Source of the DNA: Phoronis australis
Lineage: Eukaryota > Phoronida > Phoronidae
Direction of reading: 5' to 3'
DNA: 22,816 bases
Assembly: GCA_002633005.1 (NCBI GenBank)
Contig: NMRA01000442.1
Coordinates: forward strand, 281,504-304,319
Shown: piece after piece, positions 10,092-19,506 of the stretch
Layout of the letters: each line of letters opens with the position of its first letter
Position numbering within the stretch: position 1 is the stretch's first letter
Translations under genes and position numbers: made by a program
The notes under the pieces: generated by a model
Told to the model about the DNA's origin: nothing
The model's input: the letters and a program-made list of their open reading frames with translations, nothing else
Databases searched by the model: none

Positions 10092-10845
10092 TAAAAAGTA
10101 GGAAAAAGTAGGAACTGTGGAGTGAAAAGTATTAAAAAGTAGGAACAAGAGCAGGCGTTCAGGAGTAGTTTTAAACAATATTTACCAAATGAATGACGTT
10201 CATCTCATAAAAGAGGCAGTAATCACCATTAGTTGGAGAGTTGGCAAGACTTTATTCACACTCTTAAGTGCAAAAAGTTTGACTGCGTAATTTTATTGTA
10301 CGTCACCTACCACTGAAGGAAAGGGGCATCTTAAGTGGCACAGTCCTTGGGTTTTGATCTCTGGGGTGTTCAAAAGAGCACCCAAATGTCCAATTAATTA
10401 AGATTTCGAGAGCAACATCCCTTACAAGTTCATTTCATGCAAATCAGCACTCAAATAAAAATGACGCAACTTAAAGCACGAAAATGCCTGGTGTTACAAA
10501 TTATGACGCCTACTAATTAACAACCAATTAATGATTTATTTAAACCTTTAAGTGCAACAAAAATTCTTTTTCCAACAGTTTAGTAACTCACTGGACACCT
10601 TATCCCCACAATAAGACACGACTTTCCCTCGAGTTTGCACATAAATTGGGGGTGTTTGGACTCCAAAAGATAAGAAGACCCTCAAAAATGAGCTTTTGTA
10701 AAAGAGGAAATACAAAATTTTTATTACTGCTATGGATGAAACACTATTTCAGTTAACAAAAATACACCTTATCGCATGAACGATTCTTGTGTTGCTGAAT
10801 GATTACGACACTTCAGGTAATAGTAATTATTCACGCTGCTGTAAT

Positions 10846-11031
10846 TTAACTGCAAACATTTAAGTCGTGATCGTCCCCACTCTCTTCAGCAAATGATTCC
10901 ATTTCTCTTGGTAGAGGATCATGGTCTTCATCTACGTCACTGTTGATACCGTCATCCCTCTCAGAATCGTCTAAATATTTAATTTGCAGAAAGTCTACCA
11001 AGTTGGTGACTATGTATTTAATATGTACGCG
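10846..11031 (-). CDS. Possible C-terminal exon or gene fragment, acidic peptide
   Basis: The minus strand is open from 11031 to a TAA at 10846-10848 (61 codons, no convincing start). It encodes YLDDSERDDGINSDVDED, then a stretch ending EESGDDHDLNVCS. The run of Asp, Glu and Ser codons looks more like real protein than chance. A possible weak acceptor (AAATATTTAG) would begin an exon at 10970. I do not recognise the protein. It could be the last exon of a minus-strand gene or a relic of an element-encoded protein. Confidence 0.25.
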   Translation of the reverse strand, partial: RVHIKYIVTNLVDFLQIKYLDDSERDDGINSDVDEDHDPLPREMESFAEESGDDHDLNVCS

Positions 11032-11069
11032 TTAGAAATGCCTTTGATATACAATAAGTGATATGTACG

Positions 11070-11097
11070 GTATATACGTATACATGTACATGTATAT
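11070..11097. repeat. Alternating purine-pyrimidine tract with 18-bp palindrome
   Basis: All 28 bases alternate purine and pyrimidine. Inside, TATACATGTACATGTATA (11079-11096) is a perfect palindrome. Such tracts can form cruciform or Z-DNA under supercoiling; any function here is unknown. Confidence 0.6.
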
Positions 11098-11971
11098 TGT
11101 CTGCAATGTCACGAACGTAAAATTACCCATAAAAAAATCGTGGAAAACAAGTCAATTCGGTACGTAGAGCCTGATGTGCTGCGATTGAAAGTATTAGAGT
11201 CCCTTTCGATTGCATTTGAGAAGCCTGTTTTGAATGAGCAGCAAACAGGATCGCGCCGCACGTTACACTTGTTAGCGTGATTTTCCTGTTACCCCCTCTT
11301 CATTAGTCATTTTTTGCAGTATTTCACACCCACTGTGTCTCACTATGTATGTTTCCAGCTTATGCTCTGTGTTGGCATTAGTGCATCATTTTATACTCAC
11401 TTGAGAATGAAACAAGTATGTTTCGAAATATCGTGTACCTTTTAATTATGTCGCTAGGTCAGTTACTTCATCTATGTTCCGTAGAGAATAGAGTTTAATA
11501 TTTCAAAGATGAACGAAATGGAACAAAGACTGTCAACAATGAAAAGTGTCGTGTGTTCAATCAATTCTGTAAATGTCTAATTATGAATATGTATGTATAT
11601 ATATATAATATATACTAACTAGATGCCGAGTATTTTAAATTATTGATCGTTCAAGAAAATCCGGCATTGTGGAATTTCATTATACAGTCTTTTCTTATCT
11701 CAATAACTACCATGCAATGACGCCACTGTGTACCTGTGCATTGGGTAAATTAAACCTAAACAAACATTTCCAGTAGACCAGTTATTTTGCTGACCCAGAT
11801 ATGTGACATAGGTCATGTGTCACTCTTGGGAACATTGGGAACCAACTTCCCTAGCTAACACCAACACAATGGGAGAATAAGAAAAGATAGTCAGAACAGT
11901 TTACCACAATGGACCATTATAATAACTGCTGAAGCAAGGATAGGCAAAACAGGATAATGAATAGGACAACT

Positions 11972-12079
11972 TATAAGAAGGATACAGCTTAGACCAGACC
12001 CACATATCAATTATCTATTGGTGTGCCATCTGATTAGATATTTCCAACACAGGAAACTGATGGTCTAGAGTCAACAGAC
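11972..12079 (+). promoter_or_regulatory. Putative promoter and 5' leader of gene B
   Basis: TATAAGAAG at 11972 lies 108 bp before the start codon and could be a TATA box. A second reading is that TTCCAACACAG (ending near 12051) is a splice acceptor and the true promoter lies further upstream. A two-codon upstream frame (ATG GTC TAG, 12060-12068) ends 11 bases before the main ATG. Confidence 0.25.
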
Positions 12080-12185
12080 ATGGACAGACAAGATCAACTG
12101 CTCAGCACCAGAGACCAAACTAGTCAAACAGATTCAGACCAGCGGCCATGGATAGACAGAGGATGGGCCTGGGTCATTGTGGCTG
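12080..12185 (+). CDS. Gene B exon 1 (N-terminus, start of TM1)
   Basis: The exon encodes a polar, Gln/Asp/Ser-rich N-terminus followed by RPWIDRGWAWVIVAG, and ends one base into a glycine codon before GTGAGT. The (D/E)-x-G-W-(G/A)-W motif at the start of TM1 is the SLC16 hallmark. Reading through the donor gives an apparent frame to 12337 that is not coding. Confidence 0.9.
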
Positions 12186-15100
12186 GTGAGTGGTTTGTTT
12201 TTATAACTAGGATGCAGGATAAAGCATTTTGCCTGTTAGTCTTCCTTTGGCAAATAACACTTAAGTTATACGAAACTAGTTGTCATTTCATTGCCATAAG
12301 ACATTGTGAACAAAACCCATTTGGATCTCAAGTCTGATAATTTTCAAAGCAAGCAGTGCACACTTTATTATCCATTGTACATTACACGGAGGGAACCACA
12401 AAAAATAAAATTGCCACTAGAGGGCACAGCAGTAGACGAATCTGTCCATATCTGTTGCCACCTGTCTTTAGCTTAGTAAGAGAGATACAACAGTGGACGG
12501 CCAGACAGTGATGACAGCCATACGTGCCAACATATTTATAAGTGGGTGCATATGGTCCACATGTAAATATGTGGGTGCATAAAAAGTGCAAATGAAATTC
12601 CTGTGAACTCCGGGGCAGCTTTTTCAGTTACAGTTACAAACTTACTTGTATTTTAGAAAAAATGGGTAAGGAGACAGGTACTATAATGATTTAGATCTCA
12701 TTTGTCCAAGTGTGGAGGTACTGTTACATAGTGGGTTGAGTGTCATCCTGTTCCCAAGGTAACGACTTTAAATGCCCGACCACTGGACCCCATTGCTAGA
12801 CCCACAAGTCAAGTCTCTAGCTGCTCAGCTCCATGTTAATTTGTGTGTTACTATGTGTATACGTATATTTGGTAAATGCAAAATGGCTTCACGTGTCTGG
12901 TGCAATTGGCCTGGCCGGCACGTGTCCGATGAAACATGAATCAAATCCCATCCGGGATTTTTTAATAGGTGTTGTTAGTTAACGATGTATCTGTACAACT
13001 TCTGCTACGCGTATGTTCAATGATGGCTGTGCCTGTAACTTATACGTCTTTAGTTCTGAATCTGTTTTTCAGGCTGCTTTGCAGTGAACTACGCCGCCTT
13101 AGGACAGATGAGATGCATTGGTATTCACTTCATAGAGATACAGAGCATCTTTGATGAAAGTAGCACCATGGTGTCCATCATGCCATCTGTCGTATATTTC
13201 CTAGTGCTTGGCATGTGTAAGTCTTCCATACAAAGAATGTAGTCTTACAGGAATACAGTCAAGGTCAAACATTGCTAAATTACTATTTGTACACATACAT
13301 GATAGACAAACCTCGATCACACGAATGCGACATCTTATCAGCAAGGTGTTCCATAGACAACCTAGTAATAGAATTGCGCAAGATGATGTCAAATAAACAG
13401 ACAACTTTGATTAGCCAAAGTGTGACTGTGACAGCTGTGTCAATACTTGGTGTAGTCAAAGGTTGCCTGCGGCTTAGTTTGTATCTGCAGGGCTTGGAAT
13501 GACCAATGACAAAAAGCGCGGAAACTTTTACGGCCCAAAACATGCCCGCTACCCAGACTTGAAATAGTCGGTGCGATCGGTAGGACTAAAAAAAAAAAAC
13601 GTTACCACCATCAGTAACATGCGTCTGCGTCTTTTTATCTCGTCCATCCACTCCTCCACTCCCACCCCCACACATTTTTTGGCTGCAAAGCTTTAGTATT
13701 TGTCACCGCGGTTTACAATCACACGAGACGCCATTGAAAATCCCACCACGCCCCGGCAATGTCGACAATTTACATTCCTCCGAAACATAAAGAGCAACTT
13801 CCGCTTTTCGATGTGAACGTCGTCGGCAACGCCGCGGTAAGAAAGGAATTTGCCGCGGAAATTTTATATCAAATCAGATTTTTTTACGCAGAAATATAAT
13901 AAAATGCACGGAAAGAACATTTGAAAAAAGCGGAAATCCGCGTTTCCGCGAAAAATTCCAAGCCCTGTATCTGACAGCAGCTTGTCCGATGTTAGGATAC
14001 TGAGGTGACTGCAAAGTGAGGATTTCATGTGCTTAAAAGTTTGATACGCAAGGACACATCCAGGCCATTGCCTTTAACACTGCACACTAATACTCCGTTT
14101 CCGCCAGAAAATCAATACACAACTACACAGTTTCGAGTTGGTTATGGGTAGTGCATGCGCACCGGTGTGGCAGAGAACTAGGTTCAATAAACAAATTGAC
14201 TTTTACATTGCGCTCAACGGGGACTCGACAATGATTTATCTGTTTTTGATAGCAATTTAATGTGATCAGCATGAAGATTTTGCAGGGTTATTAGGACACA
14301 GAAAGTTTCAAATTGCTCACTAAGTTGGGTTAGTCTTTGTTCATCAGCTGATGGGTGACAATTTGGATTTGCAATCTAGTACTTTCAAAATGCCTTTCTC
14401 ACTAACATCGATGCTTTGGTATTAAAGGAAGTGTCGGTCAGTGGGAATGCTTACATTTGGTCTCAATCAAAGATAGCAGCTCAAGTTTACTTTAGAGAAA
14501 ACTGGTCGATTTAATGGCAAAGTGCTGACATGTCGCTATGAGTGGGAACACACAACTTTAGTGTCCATCAGAAATATCAACAGGTGTCACTGCTGTGACA
14601 ATGGGGATGGTCATATTATGCCTCCTCGCAATAACTTCAATGACTATAGCATCACCCAGCGATATCTCCAAGGTCTAGTAACTAAGGAAGCTAATGGGAA
14701 AGCTCAAGATAACTTTGCAGTTTATGTCAGTGCCTTGCTTCGGAAAGGTCAAAAGATGTGTTTTTTTGTATTGTGAAGTGGACTCCATGAAAATATGGCA
14801 GAATGACATTTTTGATATTTCTGAAATAAGTGCAGAAAAATCCAATTAGGGACACCTAATTGTGGACAAATAGTATATATAACCTCATTTTCTTTTCATC
14901 AAGAGATGTAGCACCAAATTTAATGCTTTGCACGTGCCATCAGACAAGAATTTGAAAAAATTGCAGATGTTCCATAGGCAGATTGAGGGGGGGGTCGGCC
15001 CCTTGGCTACCGCAAAAAAATAAAACAGCAAGAGCATAGGGAAATGTTGAGTTTATTAATTAACCCTGGTAATGAAAATTATACGGCTGAAACAAGATAT

Positions 15101-18100
15101 AAATGTGTGCAGTTTTAGTTTTTTTTTTGGGGGGTTGGCTCAGATCCAATTTCATTAGTGTCAAATTCGGAACACAGCACAATATCGTAACGGAACTATG
15201 GCTAAGTATAGGCTCTCCCGCGATATCCCAGGCGACCGGCAGTGGCGCTGCGCACTACGACTCCGTTTCCGTCGTCTGCTTCACTGTGCAATGAAGAAAA
15301 TTACTTCATTTTTTAAAGAAAATGGAATCTGCTGGTAAGATGTGAATTTTAATCGAAGCCTTAGTGAATCACTCAGAAACTCTCTTTGTCAAACCTTAAC
15401 TTAAGACGATTTCCAAAGTAATCGCGTCATATTGCCAACACAAAAAACGGACTTGGTCTTTTGGGCAATTGAAGACTATTTTAAATACAACAAATTTGTT
15501 ACGAACTGATTGCACAAAATATAAAACGTGTAATAAGCATTACAAAAAGAAGTAGGTTTCGCGCGCAAACGCTGTGGATCACAAACAAGTAGGTCTCTTA
15601 GTAACTAATTAGGTGTTAAATCGTGGTGGTGCAGTGGTAAAGCACATGCGCACTATCCGCCACGTCGTGAGTTCCGAGTCTGTGGTACTTGCAGTTTTTC
15701 CAGTTTGATACGTTCTCCGTGTCTTTTTTTGTCTTTTATCTTGGATTATACTTCAGGAATCAAGGAAAATACTTGATTTTTAAAGGAAAAAACAGAAAAA
15801 AATTTCTGGGCCTCCACTCATTTGGTGCTATGCGCATCTACAATCGTGCTTTGCGCAAATGTTTACAGACAAAATGTTGGCCCCCCCTTGTGATATCCTA
15901 GATCCGCCACTGCGTTCACAGCACTGTTAGTGCCAGTGATGAACAAAAGAACAGCAGTTTTGTCTGTTATTTTTTGTTTGAAAGTGATGAATAACGAATG
16001 ACATTGGTTTTTTCCTGGAGTAGTATATCAGAGTGTACCTGTTACCTAAGTAATGTAGGTGTACACAGTTAGGACCTGCTTCACTACCTGGCGCCCTATG
16101 AGGTGACTTCTTGGCAGTTTTTACTTTCACCAAAGCCGGTGCACTTGGCAGAGAAAACTAGTCAATACCTATGCTGGCAATATAATTTATTATAATTTTA
16201 ATGCTCAAAGGCTAAAGCAGAAATGTCCTTTGCCATTACAGGTCTGGTCTCCAGCGTGTTGACTTCATGCTTTGGGTCCCGTCCCGTTATACTTGGCGGA
16301 ATTATCCTCATCGCTGCAGCCTATGGCTCACTGGCATTCGCTACCCATATCATTCACGTGCTAGTTTTCTTCAGTATACCATTTGGTATTGGTGTTGGGT
16401 TGGTGTACACATCAACCATTGTACTGATATCAAAGTATTTTGTAAAGTACCGATCGACTGCACAAGGTGTGTCCATGGCCGGTTACTCACTCGCTGGCAT
16501 AACCGTTCCATGGCTAGTCAGGTACAAAACCGCACAATATTTTTAAATTCAAGTCAAATAATCTGTTTCACTGGGATCCATGTTGATTCCCAGCAACGAC
16601 TATTTTGTAAATTTTGAATACCATAACAAGGGAAGAAGTTCCTGAAATAACTGTAAAATACATCTAAAGTAACATCAATACAAAATCACCTCTTAAATGC
16701 TAGTTTATCAAAACTGTCCTGTCCTCTATAACCGTCCCTATCCCTATATCTTTCTAGTGCAATCAAAGACGAATTCGGTTTTCGGGGCACCATGGTTATT
16801 ATTGGTGGAATCCTTCTTCATACAGCTATTCCGGCAAGCCTGTTCCGACCACCAGAATACTGGGAAACAGAAATTGACATGAAACATAGAAAAACAAAGA
16901 AACACAACTTAATCGAACAGCCTTTGATTGACAACACACAGACAAACCACCAAACACCTGGTGGTCAACTTTCAAGAAGTCATGACACTGTTTTGGAACC
17001 AACTGGTCGAAAAGTAAAACCTGAACGACGGTTCTTTTTGAGTATGATGGATTTGTCAGATGTAAATAGTTCACATCATACAGAGATGGGTTCGATGATA
17101 ATTCTAGGACATGAAGTTCGGGCAAGCAAATTAGAAATAGGCTACTTGGAAGAACAAGCCAAGGAGATGGAACAAGTTGAGGCTAAAATGCATTGGAAAC
17201 AATTGCTGCTTCATAGACTGAAAGCATCCATCCAGTGGTCGGTGCTAAAAGACGTGCCATTTCTCATCCACCTAGTGGTCGCCGGATGCGGCTTCTTGAC
17301 CTTCCAGATCACGTTCACTGTGTTGCTGGCGCACTCCGTAGACTTGGGATTCAGCCAGAAGGATGCCTACTTCCTGATAACAGTAGCCTGCCTCGGAGAG
17401 TTCCCTGCTCGGATCCTCCTCAGTATTGTGGCAGACAAGTGGGCGGCGACAAAATGGGGTCATAGATTTCAGGTCATGTCTGTGTGCCTCTGTATTACTG
17501 GAGCTGGTGTATTTGTGATTGCTTTCGCTACGTCATACGCACACCTAGTTGTGGGTTCAGCAGCAGTGGCATTCTTCTGTGGTGGGGGATTTCTCGCCAT
17601 CCAAATAGATGTACTTAGGGATGCCATAGGGCTGGAGAAACTGACCAATGGTGGATTGGGACTGAACTTGTTTTTTCACGCTGTGACAACGAGTTCAAGT
17701 GCTATATTCGTGGGTAAGCAGGCATCAAGAAAGTGCATATCAGATATTTCCAATACAATGAGGAATTAGCACTCAAGATTTTATGTGATACACCATGGAC
17801 TTAGTGCAGTTTGTTAAAGACCCCTGGTCCTAGATGTTGCAAAAACCTTGTTTCTGGTGCGAGTTAGGTGATCTTATCCTTTCGAAATGACCAGGTGAAT
17901 TAGGCAAATTTAATGTGGCATTTCTGGTTCAAAACTTTTAAGTTTAGAACTTGTTAGTAGTTAAAACTACTAACAAATTCTATCGTCAAATCCATCTTGA
18001 TTTCCATCCCTAGACAAGGATTTATGTTTAATTCAACATGATGGCTAGGATGTCTCCACTGACGATGACACCCCCCGAAATTTAAGGGGTACGACAATAC

Positions 18101-18888
18101 AGATCATGAATGATAAACAGAGAAAGTCAAAGATCCTCGCCATATACATATTGAAAGCATAAATCACTGGTGATCCTAGTCAATGTCAATAACAGTTACC
18201 GCAGTCTTTTTTTACTTGCATGCAACATTCAAATGAAGTAAAATGGCCGGTGTAATTGTCATTTTATTTCTTTAGTAAAAATATTGAACTCCGACCGTGA
18301 CCATCTCAGTCAGTCAGTGTGTTTGTTCAGTTCAGTCTATCACACTGTAAAACATGACAATTACGCCAATACCACCACTCTAGTGTAATAAACTAATTCA
18401 GCAAAAATGAAAAAACATTTTCAAATAACAACTATACGAAAGTCAGCTAAGAAATGACAAAGTGTGCAAAATAACATGGAATACTATGGGCAACTTGTAG
18501 GTTGAAAATTTCTGTTGCTTGCTTGAGTCATGTCATAAGTGTTTTTATCTTATTACGAACTTCACAACCAACTTAAGTATAGAAACCTTTCACAGTAATG
18601 TGAATTTAAACTGAGAATGATTTAAAAACGACAGTCCTAAATGTTATACTAGTAACAAATTACTATCTAACTACAAAAAACGAACAAGCCTACTGTCTGC
18701 CCATGCTTATGAAATACTATGTTAATTTCATAACTACATGAAGTGCATTCTTTTCAGGGTTGCTCAGAGACAGGCTAGGAAGTTACAAGTTGCCCTATGT
18801 CATGACTGGCTGTCTTGCCATTGCTGGGGGTCTTCTGACGTGGCTGCAGCTGCCAGCCAGGAAGTGGAGACAATCCCAGAATGCTTAG
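12080..18888 (+). CDS. Gene B: SLC16/monocarboxylate transporter-like MFS protein, complete
   Basis: Five exons (12080-12185, 13073-13216, 16242-16521, 16758-17713, 18758-18888) join in frame to 1617 nt, 538 residues plus TAG. The ATG has a purine at -3 and G at +4. Residues 26-31 (DRGWAW) match the SLC16 N-terminal motif apart from Arg at its second position. Arg49 aligns with MCT1 Lys38. Residues 148-164 form the KYF-x-K-YR-x2-A-x-G-x3-AG motif. TM6 is about 189-207, a charged cytoplasmic loop covers about 208-342, and TM7-TM12 span about 343-528. Glu391 and Arg395 replace the Asp/Arg pair of MCT1 TM8. Membrane segments are judged by eye. The role is transport of monocarboxylates or related small organic acids, probably at the plasma membrane; the exact substrate is unknown. 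Length is slightly above the usual 450-520. It is a tandem partner of gene A. Confidence 0.9.
12186..13072 (+). other. Gene B intron 1
   Basis: This 887-bp intron holds a short copy of the composite repeat family's 3' part (12396-12590). Homology to the gene A locus begins only at about 12990, so the left edge of the duplicated segment lies inside this intron. Confidence 0.8.
12396..12590 (+). repeat. 3'-end fragment of the composite repeat, with one CTCF-like motif
   Basis: TTGCCACTAGAGGGCAC (12411-12427) matches the CTCF-like core CCASYAGRKGGC. It is followed by GGACGGCCAGACAGTGATGAC and two tail-like stretches ending GTGGGTGCATA, similar to the tail at 10064-10100. It is the same family as 7391-10110, but only one module survives. 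Confidence 0.65.
13073..13216 (+). CDS. Gene B exon 2 (rest of TM1, most of TM2)
   Basis: The exon is 144 nt between TTTTTCAG and GTAAGT. It encodes residues 37-83 with split codons at both ends, and contains Arg49 in CFAVNYAALGQMRCIGIHF. It is nearly identical to gene A exon 2, and the upstream pyrimidine tract is also shared. Confidence 0.92.
13488..13967. mobile_element. 480-bp nonautonomous DNA transposon (hAT-like), absent from gene A
   Basis: CAGGGCTTGGAAT at 13488-13500 and its exact inverse at 13955-13967 form 13-bp terminal inverted repeats, followed inward by related GCGGAAA stretches. TATCTG flanks it on both sides (13482-13487 and 13968-13973). The matching place in gene A is uninterrupted (near 1194). 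The CAGGG ends suggest a hAT-type MITE. The visible target duplication is 6 bp, or 8 bp (TGTATCTG) if the last TG of the right end is counted as target. No transposase is encoded. Confidence 0.8.
14498..14727 (+). other. Open segment in intron 2 (gene B copy)
   Basis: This is the counterpart of 1731-1960, also open through QDNFAVY, with Arg for Gln after the SIT motif and Lys for Asn further on. It lies in the same intron position and strand as in gene A. A stretch of about 100 bp absent from gene A follows directly. Confidence 0.35.
14973..15912. mobile_element. 940-bp inverted-repeat element, absent from gene A
   Basis: The left end CATAGGCAGATTGAGG and the inverse of the right end, CAGTGGCGGATCTAGG (ending at 15911), align as imperfect 16-bp terminal inverted repeats. 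Next to them are a G-run on the left and a C-run on the right (GGCCCCCCC), so the ends could fold together. GTTC occurs at both flanks and may be a short target duplication, though a one-base offset leaves this unsure. Gene A lacks the segment (near 2110). A second member begins at 21367. No transposase is recognised. Confidence 0.65.
15619..15695 (+). repeat. tRNA-like (SINE-type) segment inside the 940-bp element
   Basis: TGGTGCAGTGGTAAAGCAC resembles a tRNA D-arm with the A box, and GTGAGTTCCGAGTC resembles a B box (GGTTCGANTC) with an extra base. The spacing fits a tRNA-derived head. A working tRNA is unlikely because the B box is broken and no clean acceptor stem is visible. Confidence 0.35.
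16242..16521 (+). CDS. Gene B exon 3 (end of TM2 to TM5)
   Basis: The exon is 280 nt between CCATTACAG and GTACAA. It covers residues 85-176 with split Cys84 and Ser177. It contains FGSRPVIL (94-101), hydrophobic TM3 and TM4, and the family motif at 148-164. An upstream in-frame ATG at 16223 and a +1 frame at 16267-16617 are artefacts of intron read-through. Confidence 0.92.
16758..17713 (+). CDS. Gene B exon 4 (TM6, long loop, TM7 to TM11)
   Basis: The exon is 956 nt, acceptor TTTCTAG, donor GTAAGC, covering residues 178-495. The loop at about 208-342 is rich in Lys, His and Glu and carries several dileucine-like and acidic stretches. TM7 is about 343-368 and TM8 about 379-402, with Glu391 and Arg395. 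In 17280-17417 the third codon positions are richer in G and C than in gene A, and the DNA is only about 75% identical there. Confidence 0.92.
17714..18757 (+). other. Gene B intron 4
   Basis: This 1044-bp intron is AT-rich and alignable in parts with intron 4 of gene A, but lacks two blocks found there. I see no gene or mobile element in it; a short inverted stretch occurs near 17936-17985 (AGTTTTAACTACTAAC-type arms). Confidence 0.7.
18758..18888 (+). CDS. Gene B exon 5 (TM12 and C-terminus)
   Basis: After TTTTCAG, two bases finish Gly496. Residues 497-538 then read LLRDRLGSYKLPYVMTGCLA, TM12 and the tail ARKWRQSQNA, with TAG at 18886-18888. The tail is identical to that of gene A and lacks the long acidic tail of mammalian MCT1. 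A longer frame at 18738-18929 is out of phase with the splice junction. Confidence 0.92.
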
Positions 18889-19506
18889 GACCAGTGTGCA
18901 ACAATATTGTGACCTGTAAGGTTATGTAGGACAACATGGACAAGCCAAATGTCTATAAGACTATAGACTTTACAGGAAATGGATACCTTCACCACCAAGG
19001 GTCACACTGCTTTAAATATCTTTTAAAATACAACTCGTTAACCCATTAAACCATATATTAATCAAACCCTCGATGGTCACAGAAATGTACTTTGTGCACG
19101 AACAATGTAAAGCCTTCCTGTTTTGCAGTCACGTAACCATACAAATAAACATTCAGAAAACCTTGTTACTACAATATAACACACGTGGCATGTCATACAC
19201 AACAAATCTCACTCACGCCAGCAACACAGTCAGTCATGCATCAATCATTGGGTCCAAAATACCAGCTATTGTGTAGCATATACAGTAGCTGTCAATAAGA
19301 GTGCGTTCCCAAATTCTATAAGATTTTGTAGCAACAGTTTTCAACCAACAAGGGATGATTTTCTTCAGATTCGCGTCACATTTAGATGAAGTTAGGTGAA
19401 CTTTGACAAAATTCATTGACTATTTGAAAACTACTGTATTTACCAATTCAAACAAGAGGCAGCAACTGACATCATGATGACAAAAGTAAAGCGTAAACAG
19501 ACTCAC
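18889..19506. other. Spacer between gene B and the UNC79 exons; repeated after the gap
   Basis: The 3' UTR of gene B presumably lies here; AATAAA at 19144-19149 is a candidate poly(A) signal on the + strand. From 18997 the sequence recurs at 22280-22816. No UNC79 exon following 19507 is visible on the minus strand. Confidence 0.5.

Larger units (their letters stand above)
7391..10110 (+). repeat. Two head-to-tail composite repeat elements made of about 130-160 bp modules
   Basis: Three related modules recur in a fixed order, giving a higher-order period of about 415-430 bp where undisturbed (module starts near 7771, 8189, 8602 and again 9563). Each module has GCCACTAGG-type cores, CAAATTTNATGAAAATCC and a GGAGATACAGCCATGGGCGC-like stretch. 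The start AACAAGAGCAAYGCGGAG occurs at 7394 and again at about 9016. The second follows a tail-like CAAAAGTAGGAAAAAAT, so two elements (about 7394-8995 and 8996-10110) sit in tandem. The second ends in a GACG-rich tract and a hairpin. No protein is encoded; the small open frames on both strands are incidental. This is a nonautonomous element family of unknown class, and a tail fragment recurs at 12396-12590. Confidence 0.75.
10111..12079. other. Intergenic DNA upstream of gene B
   Basis: This is mostly AT-rich unique sequence. It holds a minus-strand acidic reading frame (10846-11031), an alternating purine-pyrimidine tract with an 18-bp palindrome (11070-11097), a TA-rich run near 11590-11615 and the presumed promoter of gene B in the last 150 bp. 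No other exon is evident. Confidence 0.5.
13217..16241 (+). other. Gene B intron 2, enlarged by two inserted elements
   Basis: This 3025-bp intron aligns with the 1477-bp intron 2 of gene A except for two large insertions (13488-13967 and 14973-15912) and a smaller extra stretch just after the open segment at 14498-14727. No transporter exon lies inside it. Confidence 0.8.

Noticed and set aside
7391-10110. CRISPR-like or coding repeat array
   Set aside because: Repeat units are long and diverged without unique spacers of fixed length, the host is an animal, and the many short frames on both strands have repeat-derived sequence with no conserved protein.
15619-15695. A working tRNA gene
   Set aside because: The A box is passable but the B box has an extra base and no clean acceptor or T-arm pairing was found; a SINE-type remnant inside an element fits better.
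16267-16617. Second frame of 116 codons over gene B exon 3
   Set aside because: It is a +1 shadow of the transporter exon running into the intron.
19073-19276. Small + strand protein, repeated at 22356-22559
   Set aside because: Its conservation only reflects the near-identical duplicated segment; there is no recognisable domain and the substitutions show no coding pattern.
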